This document shows positions 47,361-56,487 of a DNA stretch of 64,000 nucleotides, piece by piece. Both the position numbers and the translations under genes were made by a program. This stretch comes from Pseudomonas oryzihabitans NBRC 102199 (GTDB lineage: Bacteria; Pseudomonadota; Gammaproteobacteria; Pseudomonadales; Pseudomonadaceae): contig NZ_BBIT01000002.1 in the NCBI RefSeq assembly GCF_000730625.1, forward strand, positions 496,001 to 560,000, written 5' to 3'. A model generated the notes under the pieces. That model had not been told where the DNA came from, did no database searches, and saw nothing but the letters and a program-made list of their open reading frames with translations. Positions within the stretch are counted from its first letter, which is position 1. Each line of letters starts with the position of its first letter.

Positions 47361-47422
47361 CTGAACGGGTTCCACACGAGAGGGCGTCATCATAGCCGCT
47401 GCGGCTGCCGCATGAGCCAGTC

Positions 47423-50047
47423 TTATGCCGCCGGAGGAGCGGGCAGCGGCAGGTGCATGCGCATCGTGGTGCCGCGACCGTCCAGGCCGTCTTCCACGCT
47501 GACCCGTCCGCCATGGGCGCCAACCATGCCCTGGCAGATCGCCAGACCCAGACCGGTACCCTGGCCACCGCGATCGCCGCGCGCCGCGGTATAGAACATG
47601 TCGAAGATCCGCGTGCGATCCTCGGGCGGAATGCCCGGGCCTTCGTCGGCCACGGCCAGCTGCAGTTCATTGCCCTGGCGCAGCAGGCTGATCTCCAGCC
47701 GCCCGCCGGGTGCGGAGAAGCGGATGGCGTTCTCCAGTACATTGACGAGCGCCTGTTCGATCAGCGCCGGATGAACCCAGAGCAGCGGCAGACCCGGCTC
47801 GATCCGGGTGGCTACCCGCAATCCCGTCAGCAGCGGCTGCAGGCGTTGCAGGGCACTGGCGAGGATGTCGCCGGGGTCGACCCAGTCCCGCGCCAGCTGC
47901 AGGCTGCCGTGGCCGAGGCGGGTCATGTCCAACAGATTCTGGATATAGCGGTCTAGGCGTTCGGCCTCCTGGCGGGTGGCGTCCAGCAACTCCTGGCGAT
48001 CGCTGGCGGGTATGGCTTCGCCCAGAGTCGCCAGGGCATCGATGGAGCCGCGCATCACCGTCAGCGGTGTGCGCAGGTCGTGGGACACCGAGGCGAGCAG
48101 GGCGCTGCGCAACTGTTCGGTCTCGCCGTGCAGCCGTGCGGCCTCGAGATCCTCGCTGAGGCGCACCCGGGCCAGGGCCTGGGCCAGCGGCTGCGCCAGG
48201 CTGGCCAGCTGGCGACGCTCGGCGTGATCCAGCGGCTGGCCGTCGTCACGCCGTACGCCCAGCACGGCCAGGCTGCCGCCCTCGCCGAGCAGCGGCCACC
48301 ACCACCAGCCGCCGGAGGGCAGGGTATCGGTGCCGCGACCCGCCGGCTTTTCCTGCTTCCAGGCCCATTCGGCGGCGATGCGCTCGTTGTCGGCCAGGTG
48401 CAGATCGCCCGGTTGGCTCACCAGCTGCCCCGCCTTTTCCGGCAACAGCAGGCAGACGTGGCGAGTGGCGTCGCCCAATTGCTTGAGGGTGACGCTCGCC
48501 ACCGCCTGACGATCGCTGGCAGCGCTCAGCTGGCGGGTGAAGTCCAGCAGCGCCAGGGTCTCGCGCTGGGTCCGGCGCAGCGCCTGCAGCTGGCGCCGCT
48601 GACGGGCGGCCAGGTCGCCGGTGAGCAGGGCCATCAACAGGAAGAAGGCCAGGGTGAGGACGTCCTGCTCGCGGTTGATGGTCAGCGAGAAGGCCGGCGG
48701 GATGAACAGGAAATCGTAGGCGAGAAAGCCCAGCAGGGCGCAGAACAGCGCCGGACCGCGACTGCTGCGTACCGCCACCAGCAGGACGGCGGCCAGAAAG
48801 ATCAGCGAGATATTGGGCAGTTCCAGCAGTCCTGACAGGCCTTCGGCGATGGCCGCGGCCACGGCGGTCGCCAGGACGGCGGCGCCATAGGGTCCGGGCT
48901 TGATGGACCGGCGCGGGCGGGCGGCGGGCGGGGCGTCGCGATCCAGATCGAGGATGGCGATCTCCAGCCCCTGGGCCAGGCGCAGCAGGCGACTCGCCAG
49001 ACGGCGCCGCAAGCTGAAGCCGCGCGGCCGGCCGCGGCCGATCAGCAGCACGCTGGCGCGCTGGTCGCGGGCATGGCGGACCAGGGCGCGGGCCGGATCG
49101 CTGTCGCGCAGGGTCAGCACCTCGCCGCCCAGGCGTTCGGCCAGGCGCTGGCTGGCCTGGAGGTTGGCGCGGGCGGCGTCGTCCAGCGGCTGGCCGGTGT
49201 CGACGTGGACCAGGGTCCAGGGCAGGTGGCGCTGGTCGGCGAGGCGACTGGCATGGCGCACCAGGCGCTCCGCCGAAGGTGCGGTGCCGGCGCCGACGAT
49301 CAGGCGACCCAGTAGCGGCGGGGCGGCCTGGCCCTGCTGGCGGTATCTCAGGGCGAGCGCCGAATCCACCTGGGCGGCGGCGGTGCGCATGGCCAGCTCG
49401 CGCAGGGCGGTGAGATTGGTCTGGCTGAAAAAGGCATCGATGGCCGCGCGCGCCTGCTCGGGCACATAGACCTTGCCCTCGCGCAGGCGCTCCAGCAATT
49501 CCCGGGGTGGCAGGTCGATGAGCACCAGGTCATCGGCGTCGAGCAGCACCTGGTCCGGCACGGTCTCGCGCACCTGGACGCCGGTGATGTCGCGCACCTC
49601 GTCATTGAGGCTTTCCAGGTGCTGGACATTGACCGTGGTGTAGACGTTGAGGCCGGCGGCGAGCAGGTCTTCGACGTCCTGCCAGCGCTTGGCATGGCGA
49701 CTACCGGGGGCGTTGCTGTGGGCCAGCTCGTCGACCAGCACCAGCTCCGGCGGATCCGCCAGCAGGCCTTCCAGATCCAGTTCGCTGAGCTTGAGGCCGC
49801 GGTGCTCGACCCGCCGCAGGGGTTGCTGCGGCAGGCCGGCGAGGAGGGCGGCGGTCTCCCGCCGCCCATGGGTTTCGACGATCCCGGCGCGCACCCGGCG
49901 GCCCTGGCGCAGGGCGGTCTGGGCCGCCTGCAGCATGGCGTAGGTCTTGCCCACGCCGGGCGCCGCCCCCAGGAAGACCTTGAGGCGGCCACGGCCTTCG
50001 CGGTGTTCGGCGAGCAGCGCTTCGGCGCGCCCGGTGCTGTCGGTCAT
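47423..50047 (-). CDS. kdpD: Potassium sensor histidine kinase KdpD
   Basis: 874 residues. Order: N-terminal KdpD domain with Walker A GAAPGVGKTYAML (about residues 28-40), universal-stress-like domain (about 250-370), four membrane segments (about 400-500), GAF-like region, histidine kinase with phosphorylated histidine 656 in SVSHDLRTPLT, and an ATP-binding domain (LENAIRFS, ADEGPGIPPEDRTRIFD, GTGLGLAIC). It senses low potassium or turgor at the inner membrane. Its start overlaps kdpC by four bases. Confidence 0.95.
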   Translation of the reverse strand: MTDSTGRAEALLAEHREGRGRLKVFLGAAPGVGKTYAMLQAAQTALRQGRRVRAGIVETHGRRETAALLAGLPQQPLRRVEHRGLKLSELDLEGLLADPPELVLVDELAHSNAPGSRHAKRWQDVEDLLAAGLNVYTTVNVQHLESLNDEVRDITGVQVRETVPDQVLLDADDLVLIDLPPRELLERLREGKVYVPEQARAAIDAFFSQTNLTALRELAMRTAAAQVDSALALRYRQQGQAAPPLLGRLIVGAGTAPSAERLVRHASRLADQRHLPWTLVHVDTGQPLDDAARANLQASQRLAERLGGEVLTLRDSDPARALVRHARDQRASVLLIGRGRPRGFSLRRRLASRLLRLAQGLEIAILDLDRDAPPAARPRRSIKPGPYGAAVLATAVAAAIAEGLSGLLELPNISLIFLAAVLLVAVRSSRGPALFCALLGFLAYDFLFIPPAFSLTINREQDVLTLAFFLLMALLTGDLAARQRRQLQALRRTQRETLALLDFTRQLSAASDRQAVASVTLKQLGDATRHVCLLLPEKAGQLVSQPGDLHLADNERIAAEWAWKQEKPAGRGTDTLPSGGWWWWPLLGEGGSLAVLGVRRDDGQPLDHAERRQLASLAQPLAQALARVRLSEDLEAARLHGETEQLRSALLASVSHDLRTPLTVMRGSIDALATLGEAIPASDRQELLDATRQEAERLDRYIQNLLDMTRLGHGSLQLARDWVDPGDILASALQRLQPLLTGLRVATRIEPGLPLLWVHPALIEQALVNVLENAIRFSAPGGRLEISLLRQGNELQLAVADEGPGIPPEDRTRIFDMFYTAARGDRGGQGTGLGLAICQGMVGAHGGRVSVEDGLDGRGTTMRMHLPLPAPPAA

Positions 50048-50595
50048 TTGCTCAGGTCTGCCAGGGCCAGGTTGAGGAGCAGGACATTAACCGTTGCCGG
50101 ACCGAAGCGCGAGGTGCGCGTCTGTTCGCTCACCAGGGCTTGCAGGCGTTCCGGGGCCAGGCCGCGCGCGGCCGCGACCCGGGCGATCTGATAGCGGGCG
50201 CCGGCCGGGGTGAGGTCCGGGTCGAGGCCGCTGGCGGAGGTGGTCACCAGTTCCTGGGGCACCGGGCCCTGGCCGGTCACCTGGACCTCGGGCAGTGCCT
50301 TCTCGATCCGCTCGCGCAGCGCCGGTGCCGACTGGGCCAGGTTGCTGGCGCTGCTGGAGACGGTGGCGTAGTCGCCAGCCGAGGGGCGCGGCTGGAACCA
50401 CTCGGGGCCGCTGAATTTCTGCGCGATCAGGCGTGAGCCGACCACGCTGCCGTCGGCGCGCTGGATCAGGCTGCCGCCGGCCTGGTCGGCGAACAGCACC
50501 TGGCCGAGCACCGTCACCAGCAGGGGGTAGGCGCCCCCGGTCAGGGCGCTGAGCAACAGGAGCATCAGCACGGCGGAACGCAATTGCATGAGCAT
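50044..50595 (-). CDS. kdpC: Potassium-transporting ATPase subunit KdpC
   Basis: 183 residues with one N-terminal membrane segment (LRSAVLMLLLLSALTGGAYP). Typical motifs: GSRLIAQKFSGPEWFQPRPSA, ASNLAQSAPAL, and DPDLTPAGARYQIARVA. Accessory subunit that stabilises the KdpFABC complex and assists ATP binding. Starts 10 bases after kdpB. Confidence 0.95.
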   Translation of the reverse strand: MLMQLRSAVLMLLLLSALTGGAYPLLVTVLGQVLFADQAGGSLIQRADGSVVGSRLIAQKFSGPEWFQPRPSAGDYATVSSSASNLAQSAPALRERIEKALPEVQVTGQGPVPQELVTTSASGLDPDLTPAGARYQIARVAAARGLAPERLQALVSEQTRTSRFGPATVNVLLLNLALADLSK

Positions 50596-50605
50596 GGCGG
50601 TCTCC

Positions 50606-52636
50606 TCAGACCAGACCCAGGGCGCCGAGCGCCAGGTCGATAGCTTTGATGCCGACGAAGGGCACGACGATGCCGCCCAGCCCATAGATCAGCAGGTTGC
50701 GGCGCAACAGGGCGGCGGCGCTGGCGGCCTTGACCCGCACTCCGCGCAGCGCCAGGGGAATCAGCGCGACGATGATCAGGGCGTTGAACACGATGGCCGA
50801 CAGGATGGCGCTCTGCGGACTGGCCAGGTGCATCACGTTGAGCACGTTCAGCTGCGGATAGATGCCGGCGAACAGCGCGGGCAGGATGGCGAAGTACTTG
50901 GCCACGTCGTTGGCCACCGAAAAGGTGGTCAGGGCGCCGCGGGTCACCAGCAACTCCTTGCCCACCTGTACTACGTCCAGCAGCTTGGTGGGGTCCGAAT
51001 CCAGGTCCACCAGGTTGGCGGCCTCGCGGGCGGCCTGGGTGCCGTCGTTCATCGCCATGCCGACATCGGCCTGGGCCAGCGCCGGGGCGTCATTGGCGCC
51101 GTCACCGCACATGGCTACCAGCTTGCCCTCGGCCTGTTCGCTGCGGATGCGCTCCAGCTTCTTTTCCGGCGTGGCTTCGGCGATGACGTCGTCCACCCCG
51201 GCCTCGGCGGCGATGGCGGTGGCGGTCAGGGGGTTGTCGCCGGTCACCATCACGGTGCGGATGCCCAGGGTACGCAGCTCGGCGAAGCGCTCGCGGATGC
51301 CCGGCTTGACCACGTCCTTGAGGTGGATGGCGCCCAGCAGCCGGCCTTCGCCGCAGACCAGCAGCGGGGTGCCGCCACTCTTGGCGATGGTCTCGATCTC
51401 CCGGGCCAATACCTCCGGCAGGTCGGCGCGGGTCTGGCCGAGAAACATCAGCACGGCGTCCACCGCACCCTTGCGATACTCGCGGCCCTGCCAGTCGATG
51501 CCCGACAGGCGCGTCTCGGCGCTGAAGGGAATGGGGATAACCTGGGCGCGCGGCGGCTCTTCCAGCGGGTGCAGGTTGCGCAGGTACTCCACTATCGAGC
51601 GGCCTTCCGGGGTCTCGTCGGCCAGCGAGGCGTAGAGCGCACCCTCGGCCAAGCCCTTGGGCGTGATGCCGGGGGTAGCGTACAGGGCGCTGCAACGGCG
51701 GTTGCCGAAGGTGATGGTGCCGGTCTTGTCCAGCAGCAGGGTATGGACGTCACCGGCGGCTTCCACGGCGCGCCCCGAGGTGGCGATCACGTTCAGTCGG
51801 ACCAGGCGATCCATCCCGGCGATACCGATGGCCGAGAGCAGGCCGCCGATGGTGGTGGGGATCAAGGTCACCAGCAGCGCCACCAGGAACAGCAGCGGCA
51901 ACTCACCACCGGCCAGGGCAGCGAAAGGCTGCAGGGTCACCACCACCAGCAGGAAGATCAGCGTCAGGCCGATCAGCAGGATGTCCAGGGCGACCTCGTT
52001 GGGGGTCTTCTGCCGCTTGGCGCCTTCCACCAGGGCGATCATGCGGTCCAGGGTCGACTCGCCGGGGTTGGCGGTGATGCGCACCCGGATCCAGTCCGAC
52101 ACCACCCGCGTGTTACCGGTGACCGCCGAGCGATCACCACCGGATTCGCGGATCACCGGTGCCGATTCCCCGGTGATGGCCGCCTCGTTGACCGCGGCCA
52201 CGCCTTCGATGATCTCGCCGTCACCGGGGATCAGCTCGCCGGCTTCCACCCGCACGATCTGGCCCTTGCGCAGCGAGCTGGCCGGCACCATCCGGTGCTC
52301 GCCGTTTTCCTCCAGGCGGGCGGCGAGATTCTGGCCAATGCCCTTGAGGCTGTCGGCGCGCGCCTTGCCACGCCCCTCGGCGAGGGCTTCGGCGAAGTTG
52401 GCGAACAGCAGGGTGAACCACAGCCAGAGGGTGATCTGCACCGCCACCCCGGTGCTCACGCCATTGTCCGGCGCCAGGCACAGCAGCGTGGAAAACAGCG
52501 CGGTGATCTCGACCACGAACATCACTGGCGAGCGGATCTGCTGGCGCGGGTCGAGCTTGACGAAGGCCTGCCGCAGCGCCTGGCGCCACAGGGTGCCAGG
52601 GGTAGGAGTGGGCAGGGTGTGGGTCTGGGCATCCAT
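50606..52636 (-). CDS. kdpB: Potassium-transporting P-type ATPase subunit KdpB
   Basis: 676 residues. Catalytic P-type ATPase; the phosphorylated aspartate is residue 303 in [17 protein letters not shown] (actuator) and the hinge [12 protein letters not shown] are intact. Drives high-affinity potassium uptake through KdpA. Gap of one base to kdpA. Confidence 0.96.
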   Translation of the reverse strand: MDAQTHTLPTPTPGTLWRQALRQAFVKLDPRQQIRSPVMFVVEITALFSTLLCLAPDNGVSTGVAVQITLWLWFTLLFANFAEALAEGRGKARADSLKGIGQNLAARLEENGEHRMVPASSLRKGQIVRVEAGELIPGDGEIIEGVAAVNEAAITGESAPVIRESGGDRSAVTGNTRVVSDWIRVRITANPGESTLDRMIALVEGAKRQKTPNEVALDILLIGLTLIFLLVVVTLQPFAALAGGELPLLFLVALLVTLIPTTIGGLLSAIGIAGMDRLVRLNVIATSGRAVEAAGDVHTLLLDKTGTITFGNRRCSALYATPGITPKGLAEGALYASLADETPEGRSIVEYLRNLHPLEEPPRAQVIPIPFSAETRLSGIDWQGREYRKGAVDAVLMFLGQTRADLPEVLAREIETIAKSGGTPLLVCGEGRLLGAIHLKDVVKPGIRERFAELRTLGIRTVMVTGDNPLTATAIAAEAGVDDVIAEATPEKKLERIRSEQAEGKLVAMCGDGANDAPALAQADVGMAMNDGTQAAREAANLVDLDSDPTKLLDVVQVGKELLVTRGALTTFSVANDVAKYFAILPALFAGIYPQLNVLNVMHLASPQSAILSAIVFNALIIVALIPLALRGVRVKAASAAALLRRNLLIYGLGGIVVPFVGIKAIDLALGALGLV

Positions 52637-52637
52637 T

Positions 52638-54335
52638 TCAGCGGACTCCGAACAGTTGCAGATGGTCGGCGATCGGCCCCAGGGCGAGCGTCGGCAGGAA
52701 AGTCAGGCCGCCCACCAGCAGCAGGGTGATCACCAGCAGGGTGACGAACAGCGGGCCGTGGGTGGGAAAGCTGTTGGGGCCGAGCGGCACGGGTCGCTTG
52801 GCGGCCAGGCTGCCGGCGATGGCCAGGATCGGCAGGATGTAGCCGAAGCGACCGATCAGCAGGGCCAGGCTCAGCATCAGGTTGTGGAAGGGGGTGTTGG
52901 CGCTGAAGCCGCCAAAGGCCGAGCCGTTGTTGGCCGTGGCCGAGGTGTAGGCATAGAGCAGCTGGCTGAAGCCATGGGGGCCCGTCGAGCCGATCCCGGC
53001 CACGCCGGCCGGAACGCTGGCGGCGATGGCGCCCAGCACCAGTACGCCCAGCGGCATGACCAGCAGGGTCGCCACCAGCAGCCGTACCTCGGGGGCTTCC
53101 AGCTTCTTGCCCAGGTATTCCGGGGTACGACCCACCATCAAGCCGGCGATGAAGACGGCGATCAGCACATTGAGCAACATGCCGTAGAGGCCGGCGCCGA
53201 CGCCGCCGAAGATCACCTCGCCGAGCATCATGTTGAACAGGGCTATCAGGCCGGTCAGGGGGGCCAGGCTGTCATGCATGGCGTTCACCGAGCCGTTCGA
53301 TGCCGCCGTGGTCACCGTCGCCCAGAGCGCCGAGGCGGTACCGCCGAAGCGGGTCTCCAGGCCTTCCAGGGACGCCCCCTGGGTGATCGACAAACCGGCC
53401 AGCGCGGGGTTGGCGTGATTCTGGGCGCCGATGGCCACGGCGCCGCCGACCACCAGCAGGCCGAGCATGGCGGCGAAGATCGCCCAGCTCTGTCGCCGAT
53501 CCTTGACGTAGTGGCCAAAGCTGAACACCAGCGCGGCCGGAATCATCAGGATGGCGGACAGCTCCAGCAGATCGCTCAGCGCCGTGGGGTTCTCGAAGGG
53601 GTGCGCCGAGTTGACGCCAAAGAAGCCGCCGCCGTTGGTACCCAGCTGCTTGATCGCGATCTGGCTGGCCGCCGGGCCCAGCGGCAGGGTCTGGCTGGCG
53701 CCCTGCAGGGTGGTGGCATCGACATAGGCGGCGAAGGTCTGGGGCACGCCCTGCCAGATCAGCAGCAGCGCCAGGGGCACGCACAGCGGCAGCAGCACAT
53801 AGAAGGTGGCGCGAAACAGATCGACCCAGAAATTGCCGATCTCCTGGGCGCTGCGGCGGGTGATGCCGCGGGCCAGGGCGGCCAGCACGGCGACGCCCAC
53901 CGCGGCGCTGACGAAGTTCTGCACGCCCAGGCCGACCATCTGGCTGAAGTAGCTCAGCGAGGCTTCGCCGCTGTAGGCCTGCCAGTTGGTGTTGGTGACG
54001 AAGCTGATGGCGGTGTTCAGCGCCAGGGTCCATTCCAAGCCGGGCAGGTGCTGCGGATTGAGCGGCAGTTCGCCCTGCAGCAGCAGGATGGCGAACAGCA
54101 GGATGATCCCCAGCAGGTTGAACAGCACCAGGGCAATGGCATAGGTGCGCCAGTCCTGGCCACGGCCATCGGTGCCCACCACCTTGAGGGTCAGGCGCTC
54201 CAGGGGCCCGCCGACAAAGGTCAGCCAGGTCCGCTCGCCTTCCAGCGCGCGGTAGAAGTAGCGCCCCAGGAAGGGCGCGGGAAGAAAGGTCAGGGCCAGG
54301 AAGGCCAGGATCAGGAACGCGGCTTGGCTGTCCAT
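52638..54335 (-). CDS. kdpA: Potassium-transporting ATPase subunit KdpA
   Basis: 565 residues, about ten membrane segments; the potassium-channel-like subunit. Selectivity-filter-type loops are visible in [36 protein letters not shown] and [13 protein letters not shown]. Start 9 bases after kdpF. Confidence 0.96.
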   Translation of the reverse strand: MDSQAAFLILAFLALTFLPAPFLGRYFYRALEGERTWLTFVGGPLERLTLKVVGTDGRGQDWRTYAIALVLFNLLGIILLFAILLLQGELPLNPQHLPGLEWTLALNTAISFVTNTNWQAYSGEASLSYFSQMVGLGVQNFVSAAVGVAVLAALARGITRRSAQEIGNFWVDLFRATFYVLLPLCVPLALLLIWQGVPQTFAAYVDATTLQGASQTLPLGPAASQIAIKQLGTNGGGFFGVNSAHPFENPTALSDLLELSAILMIPAALVFSFGHYVKDRRQSWAIFAAMLGLLVVGGAVAIGAQNHANPALAGLSITQGASLEGLETRFGGTASALWATVTTAASNGSVNAMHDSLAPLTGLIALFNMMLGEVIFGGVGAGLYGMLLNVLIAVFIAGLMVGRTPEYLGKKLEAPEVRLLVATLLVMPLGVLVLGAIAASVPAGVAGIGSTGPHGFSQLLYAYTSATANNGSAFGGFSANTPFHNLMLSLALLIGRFGYILPILAIAGSLAAKRPVPLGPNSFPTHGPLFVTLLVITLLLVGGLTFLPTLALGPIADHLQLFGVR

Positions 54336-54344
54336 GCCGCCTCC

Positions 54345-54434
54345 CTAGGACCGGCCGGCGCGCAACAGCGCCGCCAGCAGATAGACGAACAGACCCAGTG
54401 CCAGGAGCAGGGCCAGAAGATTCCAGGGGGTCAT
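54345..54434 (-). CDS. kdpF: Small potassium-transporting ATPase subunit KdpF
   Basis: 29 residues, almost entirely one membrane helix (LLALLLALGLFVYLLAALL). Matches KdpF, which stabilises the Kdp complex. It is too short for ordinary gene finding but lies exactly in place as first gene of kdpFABC. GGAGAA precedes the start. Confidence 0.9.
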   Translation of the reverse strand: MTPWNLLALLLALGLFVYLLAALLRAGRS

Positions 54435-54485
54435 CGCGAGTTCTCCAGAGACGGCCGTTGCCGCGTGGAGAAATTGTCGGGAGGA

Positions 54486-54531
54486 GGGGCGTAAAGAAGC
54501 GAGGCGGGGAGCGGTGGCGGGGCGTAAAGAA
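54486..54531 (-). promoter_or_regulatory. Paired direct repeats upstream of kdpF (candidate KdpE sites)
   Basis: The 13-mer TTCTTTACGCCCC (minus strand) occurs at 54519-54531 and 54486-54498, 33 bases apart, about three helical turns. It resembles the T-rich/CCCC KdpE site I recall before E. coli kdpFABC. Direct repeats are the normal arrangement for OmpR-type regulators. Confidence 0.65.
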
Positions 54532-54542
54532 AGCGTTAAATC

Positions 54543-54571
54543 GGCCCCGCCCGCCAGTGCTGGCGGGGCCT
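54543..54571 (-). terminator. Terminator between small glycine-rich gene and kdp
   Basis: GGCCCCGCCAGCACTGGCGGGCGGGGCC (minus strand) folds into a GC-rich hairpin followed by GATTT. Confidence 0.7.
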
Positions 54572-54576
54572 TGCGG

Positions 54577-54795
54577 CTATTGCTTGGGCGCGGCCTGCTG
54601 TTCTTCCTTGGCCTTCTTGTTGGCCTCGTGGTGCCCGATGGCGCAGCCCGCGGCGGCACCGGCAACGCCGTGACCACCGGCGACATGACCCGCGGCGCCG
54701 CCGACCACGGCGCCCTTGACGCAACCGGCGGCGAAGGTGGCTTGGCTGGCGCCGAGCAGCAGAGCAGACAGGGCAAGGGTAGGCAGGAGCTTCAT
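54577..54795 (-). CDS. Small secreted glycine-zipper-like protein (copy A)
   Basis: 72 residues. Signal peptide (LLPTLALSALLLGASQATFA), then GCVKGAVVGGAAGHVAGGHG and AGAAAGCAIGHHEANKKAKEE. The GxxxG-rich core resembles glycine-zipper proteins of the envelope; two cysteines are conserved with its paralogue at 56035-56247. Role unknown. Good GGAG ribosome-binding site. Confidence 0.8.
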   Translation of the reverse strand: MKLLPTLALSALLLGASQATFAAGCVKGAVVGGAAGHVAGGHGVAGAAAGCAIGHHEANKKAKEEQQAAPKQ

Positions 54796-54922
54796 GGTGG
54801 CGACCTCTCGTGGGTGCGAAGTAATGTCCTGTAACAATTGACCTGGCGAGGCTCCGGGGGTTCGCCGCCTTGTGCAAATCTTCCGTGGACAAGCCGCAGG
54901 CCAGAGCCTGCCAGCCGCCAGG

Positions 54923-55990
54923 CTACGGGTGGGGCGCCTGATGCAGGACGGCCCAGTAGGCTGGTTTCGGCCGTTGCTGGCGGTCGAACAGCAGCGGCTG
55001 GTCGTCTCCCGGTACGCCGGGCGGGTTGTTCAGATAGCTGTGGTCGTCGGTCACGCCCCACCAGGTCACGGCGCTCACCTCGGGGTGCCTCAGGACCATG
55101 GCCATGAAGTCGCGATAGCGTTCGGCCTGAAGGTCCAGCCGCTGCGGCAGACCGAGTACGGGGTGGTAGTCGTGGTGCTGATAGAGACTCATGTCCAGCT
55201 CGGTGATCTGGTTTTCCAGCCCCAGCTTGGCGAAGGTGGTGAGCGACTGATCGATGGCCGCCAGCGCTGGCCAGTAGATACTGATATGGGTCTGGTGGCC
55301 GATGCCCTGCACCGGCACGCCCTCGGCCAGCAGGCCCTTGACCACCCGCGCGAGGCAGTCGCGCTTGGCGGGCTCGTGGGTGTTGAATTCGTTGATGAAC
55401 AGGCGCGCCTGGGGATCGGCGGCGTGGGCGGCGCGAAAGGCCTCGGCCAGATAGTCCGGACCGACCACCTGCAGCCAGCGATCGTCACGCAGGCAACTGG
55501 GCTGGTTGGGATCTATGGCCTCGTTGACCACGTCCCAGGCATAGACCCGCCCGCGATAGTGGCCGACCACCGTGGCGATATGCGCTCGCAGGCGCTGCAG
55601 CACCTGCTCCCGGGTGGCCGGCTGCCCGTCGGCACCCCGCCAGAACCAGTCCGGGGTGTGGCTGCCCCAGAGCAGGGTATGGCCGCGCACCGCCAGGCCG
55701 TGCTGCTCGGCGAAGGCGACGATGGCATCGGCCGGCCCGAAGACATAGCGATCTTCCTGCGGATGGATGCGCAGGGGCTTCATGGCGTTCTCGGCCACCA
55801 GGCTGCCGAATTGCTGCGCCAGCAGCGCCCCGTCGGGGCCCGCGAGCTGATCGGGTTCGATGGCGGCGCCGATCTTCAGGCGCCCGCCATAGGCCGCCGC
55901 CAGGGAGCGGGTAGCGATCGGCTCCGCGGCCAGGGCAGCGGCACTCCAGAGACCCAGAGACACCAGCAGGGCGAGCAGAGCGCGCGGCAT
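54923..55990 (-). CDS. Secreted endo-1,4-beta-xylanase, glycoside hydrolase family 10
   Basis: 355 residues. Signal peptide (LLALLVSLGLWSAAALA) then a single GH10 domain. Acid/base glutamate 157 in WDVVNEAID and nucleophile glutamate 264 in ITELDMS, with HTLLWGSHTPDWFW and TWWGVTDDHSYLNN substrate-site motifs. It hydrolyses xylan internally; export to the periplasm or outside. No carbohydrate-binding module. It is uncommon in pseudomonads and stands without other xylan genes. The start ATG at 55990 is chosen for the signal peptide. Confidence 0.93.
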   Translation of the reverse strand: MPRALLALLVSLGLWSAAALAAEPIATRSLAAAYGGRLKIGAAIEPDQLAGPDGALLAQQFGSLVAENAMKPLRIHPQEDRYVFGPADAIVAFAEQHGLAVRGHTLLWGSHTPDWFWRGADGQPATREQVLQRLRAHIATVVGHYRGRVYAWDVVNEAIDPNQPSCLRDDRWLQVVGPDYLAEAFRAAHAADPQARLFINEFNTHEPAKRDCLARVVKGLLAEGVPVQGIGHQTHISIYWPALAAIDQSLTTFAKLGLENQITELDMSLYQHHDYHPVLGLPQRLDLQAERYRDFMAMVLRHPEVSAVTWWGVTDDHSYLNNPPGVPGDDQPLLFDRQQRPKPAYWAVLHQAPHP

Positions 55991-56034
55991 AGTGATGATC
56001 TCCCAGCAATCGGTAGTGGGTGGCGGACGGCCGT

Positions 56035-56247
56035 TCAGCCATGAGTATGCGGCGACTCTTCCTTGGCCTTGGCCGCCAAGTGGTGGCCGATGACGCACCC
56101 GGCCACCGCACCGGCGATGGCATGGTGACCGGCGACATGCCCGGCCACCCCGCCGACCACGGCACCCTTCATGCAACCCGCCGCCAGACTCGCCTGGCTG
56201 AGGGCGAGCAGGAAAAATGACAGGGTGATGACCGCAAGACGTTTCAT
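56035..56247 (-). CDS. Small secreted glycine-zipper-like protein (copy B)
   Basis: 70 residues; signal peptide (LAVITLSFFLLALSQASLA) and core GCMKGAVVGGVAGHVAGHHA, AGAVAGCVIGHHLAAKAKEE. Clear paralogue of copy A on the other side of the xylanase gene: same length, same two cysteines and same GHVAG and GCxIGHH motifs. Role unknown. Confidence 0.8.
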   Translation of the reverse strand: MKRLAVITLSFFLLALSQASLAAGCMKGAVVGGVAGHVAGHHAIAGAVAGCVIGHHLAAKAKEESPHTHG

Positions 56248-56340
56248 GGCAGGTATCCGAGGCGTGCTGGAGCGCCGAAGGTAACGGCACCCGGGTTAAC
56301 AGGCGCTTAAGACCAGCGCCTATGCCGCTGCCCGCGTAGC

Positions 56341-56366
56341 GTGGAAAACGGCGCAGCCTTTTCCAC
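56341..56366. repeat. Intergenic hairpin 1 (GTGGAAAA/TTTTCCAC)
   Basis: 8-base perfect arms with further GGC/GCC pairing; related in layout to the hairpin 34 bases on. Probably members of a dispersed pseudomonad repeat family. Confidence 0.6.
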
Positions 56367-56399
56367 CGACAGCCAACAGCACATCGCTTGGTCTCCCGC

Positions 56400-56423
56400 G
56401 TGGACAAGCTTCGCGTTGTCCAC
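56400..56423. repeat. Intergenic hairpin 2 (GTGGACAA/TTGTCCAC)
   Basis: 8-base perfect arms around GCTTCGCG, followed by CCTACGG. Such GGGTGGACAACGCG-type elements are common between Pseudomonas genes. Confidence 0.6.
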
Positions 56424-56443
56424 CCTACGGCGAAATCCCCATA

Positions 56444-56470
56444 AAAAAACCGCCCCGAGGGGCGGTTTTT
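56444..56470 (-). terminator. Terminator after acnB
   Basis: AAAAACCGCCCC-TCG-GGGCGGTTTTTT on the minus strand, with a T run; probably bidirectional. Confidence 0.92.
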
Positions 56471-56487
56471 CAGTACCGAACGCTACG

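Noticed and set aside
56248-56407. Upstream extension of the xylanase frame through copy B of the small protein
   Set aside because: Would bury the signal peptide and overlap another gene; the ATG at 55990 starts a clean signal peptide.
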